Source: CAYGWP01 sp964353455
GTDB taxonomy: Bacteria > Planctomycetota > Phycisphaerae > FEN-1346
NCBI GenBank assembly: GCA_964353455.1
Contig: CAYGWP010000216.1
Coordinates: forward strand, 1 to 41,722
Direction: 5' to 3'
DNA length: 41,722 nucleotides
Under the pieces are notes generated by a model. It did not search any database, was not told the origin of the DNA, and worked only from the letters and a program-made list of their open reading frames with translations. This document shows positions 23,290 to 31,373 of the stretch, piece by piece (within the stretch, counting starts at the first letter, position 1; each line of letters starts with the position of its first letter). A program made the translations under genes and the position numbers.

Positions 23290-25182
23290 ATGCGCGACCG
23301 GACGAAAGAAAAAGTTGGCGACGCGGCGGCCTCGGCCGGCAACGTGCCGAAACTCGTCGGCTGCGACGTGGAACTGGGCAACTTCTTCCTGGGCCCGGGC
23401 GGTACCGGCCATGAGGCCGCGCGGGCCCTCCTGCGCGAGTTCGAGGGCGTCCCCGCCGCGCGCGGCTGCGTCACCGGCTACATATCCTACGGCGGTTCCT
23501 ACGGATACGACGGCAAGCGCTACGACAACGGTTGCGAAAAGGAGCGCGACCACTACTACGACGGCGGACGGTCCTCGAGCTACGGCTCGTCCTACAGCAC
23601 CTGCTACGACCCCCAGGACTGGGGGCGAAAGTTCCTTCCGGCCAACGGCGGGTGCGCATACATCGACTCCGGGCACCTGGAGACCTGCACCGGTGAGGTG
23701 CTCTCCGCGCACGATTTTGTGGCGGCGTGGCACGGCATGCTGCGGCTCACGCAGGAAGCGCTCGCGAAAGCCAACGCGAGGCTCCCGAAAGGCCAGCGCC
23801 TTCAGGTGACTGTCAGCAACTCGGATGGCCACGGCCAGAGTTGGGGCGGTCACATGAACTTTCTCCTTGCACGCCGGTGCTTCGAAAACCTCTTCGACCG
23901 CAAGCTCCACCATCTGCTCTATCTCGCTTCATACCTGGTATCGAGCATCCTCTATAGCGGCGCCGGCAAGTGCGGGAGCGAGAACGGCCAGCCTTCGGCC
24001 GACTTCGCGATCTCCCAGCGGGCCGACTTCTGTGAAACCTTGGCCGGCACGCAGACGATGTTCAACCGTCCGATCGTCAACTCGCGCGACGAGAGTCACT
24101 GCGGCGTCCGCACAAAGGGCGGGGGAGACAGCGCCCCCGCAGCCGGCCTCGCCCGGTTGCACGTAATCTTCTTCGATAGCGGTCTCTGCCACGTCGGGCG
24201 GCTGCTGACAGCCGGCGCGACGCAGATCTTCCTGGCGATGGTCGAGCGCGAGTGGATCGGCTCGGACCTGATCCTCGATGATCCGCTCCAAGCGCTTCAC
24301 GCATGGAGTCATGACCCGGCTCTCGAGGCCCGTGCCAGGTTGCTGTCGCGGGCGCGTTACACGATCCTCGACATGCAGCGGGCCATCTTCGAACGCGCCT
24401 GCCGGTTCGTGGCAACGGGCGGGGCCGAGGGCGTTGTCCCGCGTGCACAGGAAATCATGGACCTGTGGGGCGACACGCTCGACCGGTTCGGTCAGGGCGA
24501 TACGGCGGTGCTCGCGTCACGGGTGGACTGGGTGCTCAAGCGATGCATCCTGGAGCGGGCGGTGAGCAAGCGAGGCCTGTCGTGGGGCTCTCCCGAGGTC
24601 AAGATGCTCGACCACCTCTACGGCAGCCTGGACCCCAGCGATGGCCTCTACTGGGCGTATGAACGGGCTGGCGTGGTCCAGAAGGTGGTGACCGACGGCG
24701 TGATCGAGCGGTTCGCCCACGAACCGCCCGAGGACACCCGCGCCTGGACTCGCGCGCAACTGCTCAGGCGGGCCGACCCGGACACGATCGAGAGCGTTGA
24801 CTGGGACGCAATCCGTTTCCGGTTCCGAAAGACGGACCGGCGTTTCGGCGTCTCGTACCACTACAAGACTTTACAGATGGACTATCCACTGGGGTTCACG
24901 CGGGCGGAGTGTGAGGAGAAGTTGGCCAGGGCGGCCTCAGTGGAGGAAGCCGTGGAGGCGCTAGCATCGACTGGAGAGGACCGTACGGATTGCTCGCGGA
25001 GCACCGACGGCGCGGCGGAGGTCGGTCCGCTTGCCCTTTCTCCGGCGGAAAGCGCCGATACCGCGGCGGTTCCGACGACGGACGAGACGCCTTGTCATGA
25101 CCAAAAAACCTCCAGCAGAATAATGGAGAATGGCAAAGAAAAGGAAGGAGAGGGTCATGAGGTTCATGGAACGCAGGCATGA
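23290..25182 (+). CDS. Dop-like Pup deamidase/depupylase family protein
   Basis: 630 residues from the ATG at 23290, preceded by GGAGG at about 9 nt. The Dop/PafA carboxylate-amine ligase fold is indicated by DVELGNFF (26-33, the N-terminal Glu motif), NGGCAYIDSGHLE (119-131, active-site Asp), SNSDGHGQSWGGHMNFLL (177-194) and RPIVNSRDESHC (260-271). A Tyr/Gly-rich insert at about 62-110 sits where Dop, but not PafA, carries its 'Dop loop', so Dop is the better match. The C-terminal ~80 residues are low-complexity, probably disordered. Dop converts the terminal Gln of Pup to Glu and removes Pup from targets. That suits the neighbouring Pup-like gene, which ends in Gln and whose start lies inside this gene's tail. 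Confidence 0.88.
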   Translation: MRDRTKEKVGDAAASAGNVPKLVGCDVELGNFFLGPGGTGHEAARALLREFEGVPAARGCVTGYISYGGSYGYDGKRYDNGCEKERDHYYDGGRSSSYGSSYSTCYDPQDWGRKFLPANGGCAYIDSGHLETCTGEVLSAHDFVAAWHGMLRLTQEALAKANARLPKGQRLQVTVSNSDGHGQSWGGHMNFLLARRCFENLFDRKLHHLLYLASYLVSSILYSGAGKCGSENGQPSADFAISQRADFCETLAGTQTMFNRPIVNSRDESHCGVRTKGGGDSAPAAGLARLHVIFFDSGLCHVGRLLTAGATQIFLAMVEREWIGSDLILDDPLQALHAWSHDPALEARARLLSRARYTILDMQRAIFERACRFVATGGAEGVVPRAQEIMDLWGDTLDRFGQGDTAVLASRVDWVLKRCILERAVSKRGLSWGSPEVKMLDHLYGSLDPSDGLYWAYERAGVVQKVVTDGVIERFAHEPPEDTRAWTRAQLLRRADPDTIESVDWDAIRFRFRKTDRRFGVSYHYKTLQMDYPLGFTRAECEEKLARAASVEEAVEALASTGEDRTDCSRSTDGAAEVGPLALSPAESADTAAVPTTDETPCHDQKTSSRIMENGKEKEGEGHEVHGTQA

Positions 25183-25357
25183 CGAAGACGCCGATGCCCT
25201 GCCCCCTTGGGGCGGCGGGGCCGGCGGGGGCGCTTTGGAAACCCTCCGGCAGGACGGTAACGCGTTCCTCGCCGCGGGCGACAAGGCTATCAGCCACGCC
25301 ATGTCGATCAACAGCGAAAAGTATGTCAGCGCCACCCGCCAGCAAGGCGGCCAGTAG
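25157..25357 (+). CDS. Pup-like protein modifier ending in GGQ
   Basis: 66 residues from the ATG at 25157, which has AAGGAG at about 6 nt; an in-frame ATG at 25130 lacks one. Like Pup it is short, acidic and glycine-rich at the front with a helical second half. It ends NSEKYVSATRQQGGQ, closely matching the Pup C-terminus (AEEFVxxYVQKGGQ). The terminal Gln means that deamidation to Glu would be needed before ligation, the job of the adjacent Dop-like enzyme. Its start overlaps that gene by 26 bp and the PafA-like gene starts 69 bp after its stop. The first 30 residues (ERRHDEDADALPPWGGG) diverge from actinobacterial Pup. Assignment rests on C-terminus, size and neighbours, which agree well. 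Confidence 0.88.
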   Translation: MRFMERRHDEDADALPPWGGGAGGGALETLRQDGNAFLAAGDKAISHAMSINSEKYVSATRQQGGQ

Positions 25358-25426
25358 TGCGACACCAGATGGCAAGTGTGTGGAGGCCGGCGTGGAGAAA
25401 CCGACCGGCCTCGGAGGCAGGCAATC

Positions 25427-27307
25427 GTGGAACGCCTGTTCGGACAGGAAACTGAGTACGCGACCATCGGCATCGACGCCGGCGGCAAGCCGGCGGACCA
25501 GGAGATGCTCGTCCATGGCCTGATGGACTTGGCCGCCAAGCACCTGCCTCACCTCCGAGGGGGCGGCGGCCTCGACATCTACCTCCAGAATGGCGCGCGG
25601 CTGTACATCGACTGCGGGCTGCACGTCGAAGTGGCCACGCCCGAATGTGCGAACCCGTGGGACGTCGTTCGATACGTCTGGGCCGGAGAAGAGATTCTGA
25701 TCGACCTCGCGGGCCGCCTGATTGGGCGCAACGGCATCGCAGAGGTCATGTTTCTGAAGTCCAACGTTGACTACAGCGGCACAGGTAGCACGTGGGGTTG
25801 TCATGAGTCTTACGGACACCGTGGCGACCCCGCCGCGGTTCGAGACCAGGTTCTGCCGCACCTGGTGAGCCGTATCATCTACACGGGAAGCGGCGGTTTC
25901 GACTCGCTGGCCCCCGGGCTGGAGTTCACGCTCTCGCCCCGCGTGCCGCACCTTTCCAAGACTCTCTCCGGCGAGAGCATGCGGGAGCGCGGCATTCTGC
26001 ACACTAAGGACGAGTCGCTGAGCAACAGCCAGTGGCGCCGACTGCACCTGCTTTGCGGCGAAAGCCTCTGTTCGGAGACTGCGATCTGGCTCAAGTTCGG
26101 CACGACCGCGCTCGTGGTGGCGATGGCCGAGGCAGGTCTCCAGCCCGCACGCAACGTGACCCTCGCGCAACCCCTGAAGGCCCTCAGGACGATTGCTTCC
26201 GATCCAACATGTACGGCCCAGGTGGCCCTGTCCGGCACCGTTCGCGCCACTGCCATCGAGGTGCAGCGGCAACTGCTCTCGCTGGCCGAGTCCCATATTG
26301 GCGAGGATTCTATGCCGCCTTGGGCCGACCACGTGTGCCGCATATGGCGGGCCATTCTCAACCGGCTCGAGCATGGGCCGGGCGCAGTTGCCGCGACGCT
26401 GGATTGGGCCATCCGGTACGCCCTTTATACGGAACGCCTCAAGCAGAACGGTCTCTCGTGGGAGACCGTGGGCCACTGGAACCGTGTGCTTGAGGCGCTG
26501 CACGGCAGCCTTCAGGCATCTCCGCTCCGCGATAAGATGGTGACCGTCGAGTGTTTGCTGGGATCATCCAGTCCGGTAGCGGCTGATGTCGAGAAAATGA
26601 CGCCTTTCCTGCGGCAACACGGGCTGTCGTGGGATGGGCTCCGGCAGTTCGTCAACCTGCGGAAGGAACTGCTGGAGATCGACCAGCGGTTTGCCCGGCT
26701 TGGCGATGCCGCGGTCTTTGCCGCCTTGGACCGCCAGCCCGGTGCGCTGGCGCATCACGTGCCGGGGGTTGACAACATCCGGCACGCGATGACCAACCCG
26801 CCCGCCATCGGCCGCGCCCGCCTCCGCGGGACGGCCGTTCAGCGGCTCTCTGGCAACGGGAACCGTTACATCTGCGATTGGCAGGGCATCTGGGACCGGA
26901 AAGCCGATAGACGGCTCGATCTCTCGGACCCGCTTGCCAGCAAGCAGCGATGGCGGAAAGTGCCGCACCACGAGATGGACCCCGATGGTTCTCCCCTCGG
27001 TCTCCACGAGATGATCGAGCGGATGCGGTCTCGGATAGGCGTTTCAAGGGATGACGGCGGCGGGTTCCAGGCGGGAGACCAAGTGATCCTTGGCCGCCAC
27101 CAACCCGTATGCGGCTCCGACAACTGGAGTCCCGAGATGGAGCCGTACGTCGGCAGGACGGCCACCATCGTCGACATCTGCGGCCACGACTCGAGCGGGT
27201 GTATGACCGTCCACGTTGACATTGATCACGGACAATGGGTATGGCGTACCCGGAACCTCACGCGGCCGGCGCCCCATCAGGCGCCGGGGGGGGCGAGCCG
27301 TGCTTGA
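25427..27307 (+). CDS. PafA-like Pup ligase with extra C-terminal domain
   Basis: 626 residues from a GTG at 25427, chosen because GGAGG lies 9 nt upstream and the product then begins MERLFGQETEY, as PafA proteins do; the ATG at 25376 adds 17 non-homologous residues. NGARLYIDCGLHVEVATPE (55-73) holds the predicted catalytic Asp62, and KSNVDYSGTGSTWGCHESYG (111-130) the second metal/ATP segment. Residues about 130-500 follow the PafA/Dop pattern. The last ~80 residues form a separate small beta domain (GDQVILGRH, EMEPYVGRTATI, WVWRTRNL) absent from classical PafA. PafA joins the C-terminal Glu of Pup to a Lys using ATP. The stop overlaps the GTG of the next gene. Longer than usual PafA (about 450-480 aa). 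Confidence 0.87.
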   Translation: MERLFGQETEYATIGIDAGGKPADQEMLVHGLMDLAAKHLPHLRGGGGLDIYLQNGARLYIDCGLHVEVATPECANPWDVVRYVWAGEEILIDLAGRLIGRNGIAEVMFLKSNVDYSGTGSTWGCHESYGHRGDPAAVRDQVLPHLVSRIIYTGSGGFDSLAPGLEFTLSPRVPHLSKTLSGESMRERGILHTKDESLSNSQWRRLHLLCGESLCSETAIWLKFGTTALVVAMAEAGLQPARNVTLAQPLKALRTIASDPTCTAQVALSGTVRATAIEVQRQLLSLAESHIGEDSMPPWADHVCRIWRAILNRLEHGPGAVAATLDWAIRYALYTERLKQNGLSWETVGHWNRVLEALHGSLQASPLRDKMVTVECLLGSSSPVAADVEKMTPFLRQHGLSWDGLRQFVNLRKELLEIDQRFARLGDAAVFAALDRQPGALAHHVPGVDNIRHAMTNPPAIGRARLRGTAVQRLSGNGNRYICDWQGIWDRKADRRLDLSDPLASKQRWRKVPHHEMDPDGSPLGLHEMIERMRSRIGVSRDDGGGFQAGDQVILGRHQPVCGSDNWSPEMEPYVGRTATIVDICGHDSSGCMTVHVDIDHGQWVWRTRNLTRPAPHQAPGGASRA

Positions 27308-28469
27308 GATCGACCGGGGACTGGCGACGCGCCTCCGCGAAACCGGCGTCCGCATCGACGTGCCTGACAAGGACACTGTGTTTCTGCGCAGCGTGCCCGT
27401 CAACGCTGCGGCTTTCAGCAAGCCTACTACGAACGTCCTGGTGAAACGGCCCCGCGAGGGAATGCCCTTCCTCGTCTGCGTTGACGAGGACCTGAATTAC
27501 GTCGGAACGAATCCGGTGTTGGCCCGGCTCTTCGCCGGTGCCGTGCGGCAGGAGGGCTGGCGGATTCTCAGTCTTGGCGGCGAATCGGCCCTCACTTTCG
27601 AACCGGCCCTTGAGCGGGCACTGACCATCGTGGGGTTCGACGACCGCGGCCCATCGCTCGGTGCGGCCGGCCCTCCCGCCGCGACCGGCGGTGAGCGGCT
27701 GGTCGACACCTTCGGGGTGAACCTTACAGAGAAGGCAGCCGCCCCCAATGCCGAACCTACCGTGGGGCGAGCCGAGACTGTCGAGGAAGTGGTCTCCTGC
27801 GTCCTTCGCTGGGGTCAAGCGCGCCTCCCGCTAATTGCAGGCGAATCCGGTGTCGGAAAGACCAACCTGCTCTTCGGCGTGGCGCGGCGGCTTTCCGAGT
27901 GTCGCCCCTCGCTGCGGCTTGTGTCACTTGACCTTGCCGCCGTGCTTGCCGGCACCCTCTGGGAGGCGGAGCGCGAGACCCTGGTAACATCTCTCTGCCA
28001 CGAGGCCGCCGAGGCACAGAACCTCATCGTCGCGGTCGAGCATCTGGAACTCGGGATCGCAGATACATCCCGCGGGGCACTCATCCTCTCGCAGCACCTC
28101 GACAGGGGCACACGCCTGATCGGGACGACGCTGCCGCCGTTTCTGCCGGCGTTCGACCGCCCGCCGCTGGCCCGGCGCATCCACCTGGTGGAAGTGGCCG
28201 AACCAGGCATGGCGGAGACGGTTTCGATTCTCAAGGCCCTTTGCGGCACCATTGCGGCCCATCACGGTGTCGAGATCGACGAAGCAGCGATCCGAACCTC
28301 CGCCCGGGCGGCCCAGCCGCTGCCGGGCTGCTTTCCCGCCAAGGCCATTGCGTTGCTTGATGCCGCCGCTACCCGGACCGCGCTCGCCGGGGCGGCCGTC
28401 GTTGCTTCGGACGACATCTACTATGCAGCCGGACAAGCGGGAATTCGGGCGGGCGAGCCGAAAGAGTAG
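27300..28469 (+). CDS. ClpA/ClpB first-module-like AAA protein
   Basis: 389 residues from a GTG at 27300 that overlaps the PafA-like stop; an ATG at 27216 would lie deep inside that gene. The N-terminal ~140 residues are not recognised, with a well-formed segment GMPFLVCVDEDLNYVGTNP at 54-72. From about 155 it follows the first AAA module of ClpA/ClpB: P-loop GESGVGKT (181-188), IGTT sensor (274-277), RRIHLVEVAEPG (292-303) and AHHGVEI, then the FPAKAIALLDAAATR lid helix. The Walker B strand reads LIVAVEHLEL, so the Asp before the catalytic Glu247 is replaced by Val, which may weaken Mg binding. No second AAA module is present. It may be an adaptor or remodeller for the tagging system; last gene of the run. 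Confidence 0.8.
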   Translation: MLEIDRGLATRLRETGVRIDVPDKDTVFLRSVPVNAAAFSKPTTNVLVKRPREGMPFLVCVDEDLNYVGTNPVLARLFAGAVRQEGWRILSLGGESALTFEPALERALTIVGFDDRGPSLGAAGPPAATGGERLVDTFGVNLTEKAAAPNAEPTVGRAETVEEVVSCVLRWGQARLPLIAGESGVGKTNLLFGVARRLSECRPSLRLVSLDLAAVLAGTLWEAERETLVTSLCHEAAEAQNLIVAVEHLELGIADTSRGALILSQHLDRGTRLIGTTLPPFLPAFDRPPLARRIHLVEVAEPGMAETVSILKALCGTIAAHHGVEIDEAAIRTSARAAQPLPGCFPAKAIALLDAAATRTALAGAAVVASDDIYYAAGQAGIRAGEPKE

Positions 28470-28536
28470 GCAACGCGGGGCCTGGGCGAAAGAGAAGCAC
28501 CGGACGTAGCCGAGACAGCGTTGCGCGAGGTGTCCA

Positions 28537-29280
28537 GTGAAGATGGCCAGAAACATCAAGGTCGGCATCGCGATAGGGGTCCTGATAATCATTGGGAGTG
28601 CCTGGTTTGTCTGCCACAAGTGCAACACTAGCACTTCTGAACAGGCAACGTCGCAAGACAGCCTCTTCACAACGCTCTTAAGAAGCACAGACCCCGGAGA
28701 ACGGAGTGTCGGGGCGCTTATCGCAGGCCAGGTCGCGGAAACAGATGGGCTCGATCCTTCGGCCAGGGCATTGCTGGAGAACGCTTGCGGTGATCCCGAC
28801 GCCGGTGTCCGCACTGAAGCGGTTCTCGCTCTGGCACGCGGCGATGGTCACGATCAATACGTTGCGGGGTGCGTGCGGATTTTCAACGAAGGGAAGGTGC
28901 AGTGGTCGAGAATGCATCTATATCTTCACATCGGCATGCTGGCGCGCAAGGAGAACCCGGAACTCGCGCCCCTGCTTGCCGAGGGGCTGCTCGAGGAGGA
29001 CGAATTCGCGCGTGCTGCCGCCGCCTGGATGATTGGCAAGTTGCCCCCGGCCGCAATCGAGGAGCTGTGGACTGCCGCAACGCGAGCGGCGACGCAAAGA
29101 GAGTTCGTACGCTGTATGGCATGCCTGGTGCACCTCCGGGATAAGGCGGTTCCTGTGGCACTACGTGAACTGGAGGGGCCGAGGCCGGACCTGGCCAACA
29201 AACTACTTGAGCGGATCGCAGGCGATGCCGTGAAGCGAACGCCGGCAGAGTGGAGAGCGTGGCACGAAGCACGTCAATAA
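28537..29280 (+). CDS. membrane-anchored HEAT-like repeat protein
   Basis: 247 residues from a GTG at 28537 with GAGG at 6 nt; an ATG at 28543 is possible. A single hydrophobic segment (VGIAIGVLIIIGSAWFV, about 9-25) acts as signal anchor, with two Cys just after it (CHKC). The rest is helical with HEAT/PBS-like units (DAGVRTEAVLALARGDG and EFARAAAAWMIGKLPP) and WHEAR near the end. The orientation is probably with the repeats outside the cytoplasm. It is 67 bp after the AAA gene on the same strand and could be the last gene of that operon or an independent neighbour. No enzyme motif was seen. Confidence 0.7.
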   Translation: MKMARNIKVGIAIGVLIIIGSAWFVCHKCNTSTSEQATSQDSLFTTLLRSTDPGERSVGALIAGQVAETDGLDPSARALLENACGDPDAGVRTEAVLALARGDGHDQYVAGCVRIFNEGKVQWSRMHLYLHIGMLARKENPELAPLLAEGLLEEDEFARAAAAWMIGKLPPAAIEELWTAATRAATQREFVRCMACLVHLRDKAVPVALRELEGPRPDLANKLLERIAGDAVKRTPAEWRAWHEARQ

Positions 29281-29364
29281 GAGGCAAAGTAATGTGAATG
29301 AGATCCTACGCGGCCGTTCATGGTTACCCGTTCTGGAACAGGACTGTGGGGTGGACGCATACTG

Positions 29365-29810
29365 CTATCCGGGCAACATCCGCTGGCAGGACCCGAGCGA
29401 CAGGCTTTCGGGTTCGCGGCCATCGGGGATAGCCTCGACGATACCGGTGCGAGCGACGTCAGGCGGATGGTGCGCGCGACGAAGGAGGAGTCGAGTTTCA
29501 GCCGACAGGCAAGGTCGCTGACGGACTCCGCTTCACCAGACTCGATCATCTCTTACCAGCGGAAGGCCCGGGCCACGGCCAGCGCGAGCGGGCTGAGTGG
29601 CTGGGGCGACGCCGCAGCGGCCACGTCGGGCAGCAAGATGACCTCCGTGCGCTTACCGCGTCGGCGGAAGGTCATGGGAATGTCGATGACGATCGCATCG
29701 TCGTCACGGCGAACGATCGGGCGCCTCGAATAGGCCTTGCCTTCGGCGGTGGCGCTACGGGCGGCCGCTGGACGGACGCTGGCCGAAGGGTTATGAATCT
29801 GCTCTATCAC
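29365..29810 (-). pseudogene. decayed recombinase-associated small gene
   Basis: From a GTG at 29810 with GGAGG at 7 nt the frame encodes a protein like the small ORF that commonly accompanies serine recombinases: IDIPMTFRRRGKRTEVILLP, then ALAVARAFRW. It is interrupted by TAA where the family usually has a Lys. After the stop the same frame resumes with MIESGEAESVSDLACRLKLD and VARTIRLTSLAP. A one-base deletion then shifts to the frame reading GIVEAIPDGREPESLSL, matching the usual DIVEAILDGRxPxxLSL. One nonsense and one frameshift lesion make it a pseudogene. No recombinase gene follows. The GTG overlaps the stop of an upstream remnant (ending MQGAGMETVEATA), a further piece of the cassette. 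Confidence 0.7.
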
Positions 29811-30116
29811 GCCGTTGCCTCCACGGTTTCCATTCCCGCACCTTGCATTTCAGACGCCAGTTCCGCATCGTTCTTGGCCCTTTGGTCCGCGCGCTGAAGG
29901 GGCGCTGAAAGGGGAGAGGCGACGGGGCGGGATATCAGTTCGACATTCGTCCCTTGGACTCGCCGCTCTGGAGCGACGACGAGGGTGAGACAGACGACGA
30001 AGAGCCGCCGCATAACAACTGACGACGAAGGCGAACCACCTGGATCTCCGACCCAGGCGCCGCCGGACGTTATCTCGGCCGACATGGTCGGTGGTTATTC
30101 CGGTTGGCGGTTATTC
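29811..30116. other. remnant region upstream of the ATPase gene
   Basis: The minus strand carries a short coding-like tail ending MQGAGMETVEATA that overlaps the recombinase-associated pseudogene, probably the 3' end of another cassette gene. The remainder up to the promoter at 30117 shows repeats of GGTTATTC but no gene. Confidence 0.4.
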
Positions 30117-30145
30117 TTGACCAAACTGACGAGAGCCGTTAGAAT
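30117..30145 (+). promoter_or_regulatory. near-consensus sigma70-type promoter for the AAA/DUF4143 gene
   Basis: TTGACC at 30117-30122, a 17-bp spacer, then TAGAAT at 30140-30145. Transcription would start about 7 nt downstream, at or next to the A of the ATG at 30153, giving a leaderless mRNA. No ribosome binding site precedes that ATG, consistent with this. Confidence 0.6.
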
Positions 30146-30152
30146 GGTCGGC

Positions 30153-31373
30153 ATGAAGAATCGCTCGCTGGCACAACCCGTCGAGGAACTGGCCTTCTCG
30201 GATCACAAGATCGCCTTCATTTCCGGTCCGCGGCAGTGCGGCAAGACGACCCTGGCAAAGATGTTTCTGCGAAAGCGAAAGGTCGGGCTCTACCGAAACT
30301 GGGACGAGATTGGGTTCCGTCGAGCGTGGGCCAAGAACCCTTCTGCTCTTGTCCCGCGAGGCCAGGATAAGGACGTGCCCCTGATCGTCTTCGACGAGAT
30401 TCATAAGGACCGGCGTTGGAAGCGAAACCTCAAGGGCGTGTTCGACACACTGGAATCCCCCTGCGACTTTCTTGTCACGGGCAGCGCCCAGTTGAACGTT
30501 TACATGAAGGGCAGCGACAGCCTGCTGGGACGGCACCTCAGTTTCCGGCTGCATCCTTTCTCGATGCGGGAACTGGAGCGGGCCGACGTCCTGCCGCCGG
30601 ACAAAATGTACGAATCGCTCTTCTCCAGGGCCGAGCGCCCGGGCAAGGCCGCTGAAGAACACCTTGCGTCGCTCATGGCTTACGGGCCGTTCCCCGAGCC
30701 GCTGCTGGCACAGGATGCCCGCAAGGCGCGCCTCTGGCGTCGCAACCGGGAGCAGCTGGTTATCCGCGAAGACCTGCGCGACATCAGCCACCTGCCTGAC
30801 TTGGGGCGCATCGAGATGATGACCTCGCTCCTGCCGGAGAGAGTCGGCTCTCTCTTCAGCCTCGTTTCCATGGGCGAAGACCTGGAGACGAGCATCCCCA
30901 CGGTCAAACGCTGGATGTCCTACCTGAAAGGGCTGTACTACCTCTTCGAGATCAAGCCCTACAGCCGCAAAATCCCCCGGTCCTTGCGACGCGAAGGAAA
31001 GGTTTACCTGTGGGACTACGGCATCATCAAGGACGAGGCCGCCCGTTTTGAAAACCTCGTGGCCTGCCACCTCCTGAAGACCTGCCACTTCTGGACCGAC
31101 ACCGGTGAGGGCGAGTTCGAACTGTTCTTCCTCCGCAACAAAGAGAAACGAGAGATCGACTTCCTTATCGTCCGCGACGGAGAGCCCTGGCTGCCGGTCG
31201 AGGTCAAGTTGTCTGACACGCAACCCTCGGAGAACTGGCGACGGTTCGCCAAATCATTGCCCTGCAAGCGGGGTCTTCAGATCGTCTACCAACCAGCGTG
31301 GAACACGCACGCGGTTGGCGACATGCGCGTTCTCGTTGCAGGCGCCGCCGAGGCGCTTCACTACTTCGCATGA
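30153..31373 (+). CDS. AAA-family ATPase with DUF4143-type C-terminus
   Basis: 406 residues from the ATG at 30153. ATGs at 30144 and 29985 are in frame but the first overlaps the -10 box and the second lies upstream of the promoter. P-loop SGPRQCGKTT near residue 30; Walker B PLIVFDEIHK; then FLVTGSAQLNVY, the GSS-like motif of this family. The C-terminal half has WMSYLKGLYYLFEI, KVYLWDYGI and a restriction-endonuclease-like strand pattern REIDFLIV…VEVKLS, typical of DUF4143 proteins, where D and E-x-K residues are conserved. Such ATPases are common in accessory regions; their substrate is usually unknown and some act in toxin or defence contexts. It stands alone between pseudogene debris and a tRNA fragment. 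Confidence 0.88.
   Translation: MKNRSLAQPVEELAFSDHKIAFISGPRQCGKTTLAKMFLRKRKVGLYRNWDEIGFRRAWAKNPSALVPRGQDKDVPLIVFDEIHKDRRWKRNLKGVFDTLESPCDFLVTGSAQLNVYMKGSDSLLGRHLSFRLHPFSMRELERADVLPPDKMYESLFSRAERPGKAAEEHLASLMAYGPFPEPLLAQDARKARLWRRNREQLVIREDLRDISHLPDLGRIEMMTSLLPERVGSLFSLVSMGEDLETSIPTVKRWMSYLKGLYYLFEIKPYSRKIPRSLRREGKVYLWDYGIIKDEAARFENLVACHLLKTCHFWTDTGEGEFELFFLRNKEKREIDFLIVRDGEPWLPVEVKLSDTQPSENWRRFAKSLPCKRGLQIVYQPAWNTHAVGDMRVLVAGAAEALHYFA

Noticed and set aside
21621..23474. 617-aa minus-strand ORF opposite the Mpa-like ATPase
   Set aside because: Antisense shadow in GC-rich DNA; the plus frame has full AAA motifs.
24896..26503. 535-aa minus-strand ORF opposite Pup and PafA genes
   Set aside because: No family features; the plus strand carries the conserved Dop, Pup and PafA motifs.
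27216..27299. Longer start for the ClpA/B-like protein
   Set aside because: It overlaps the last PafA-domain residues by 90 bp with an Arg-rich, unconserved leader; the GTG at 27300 gives the usual stop-start overlap.
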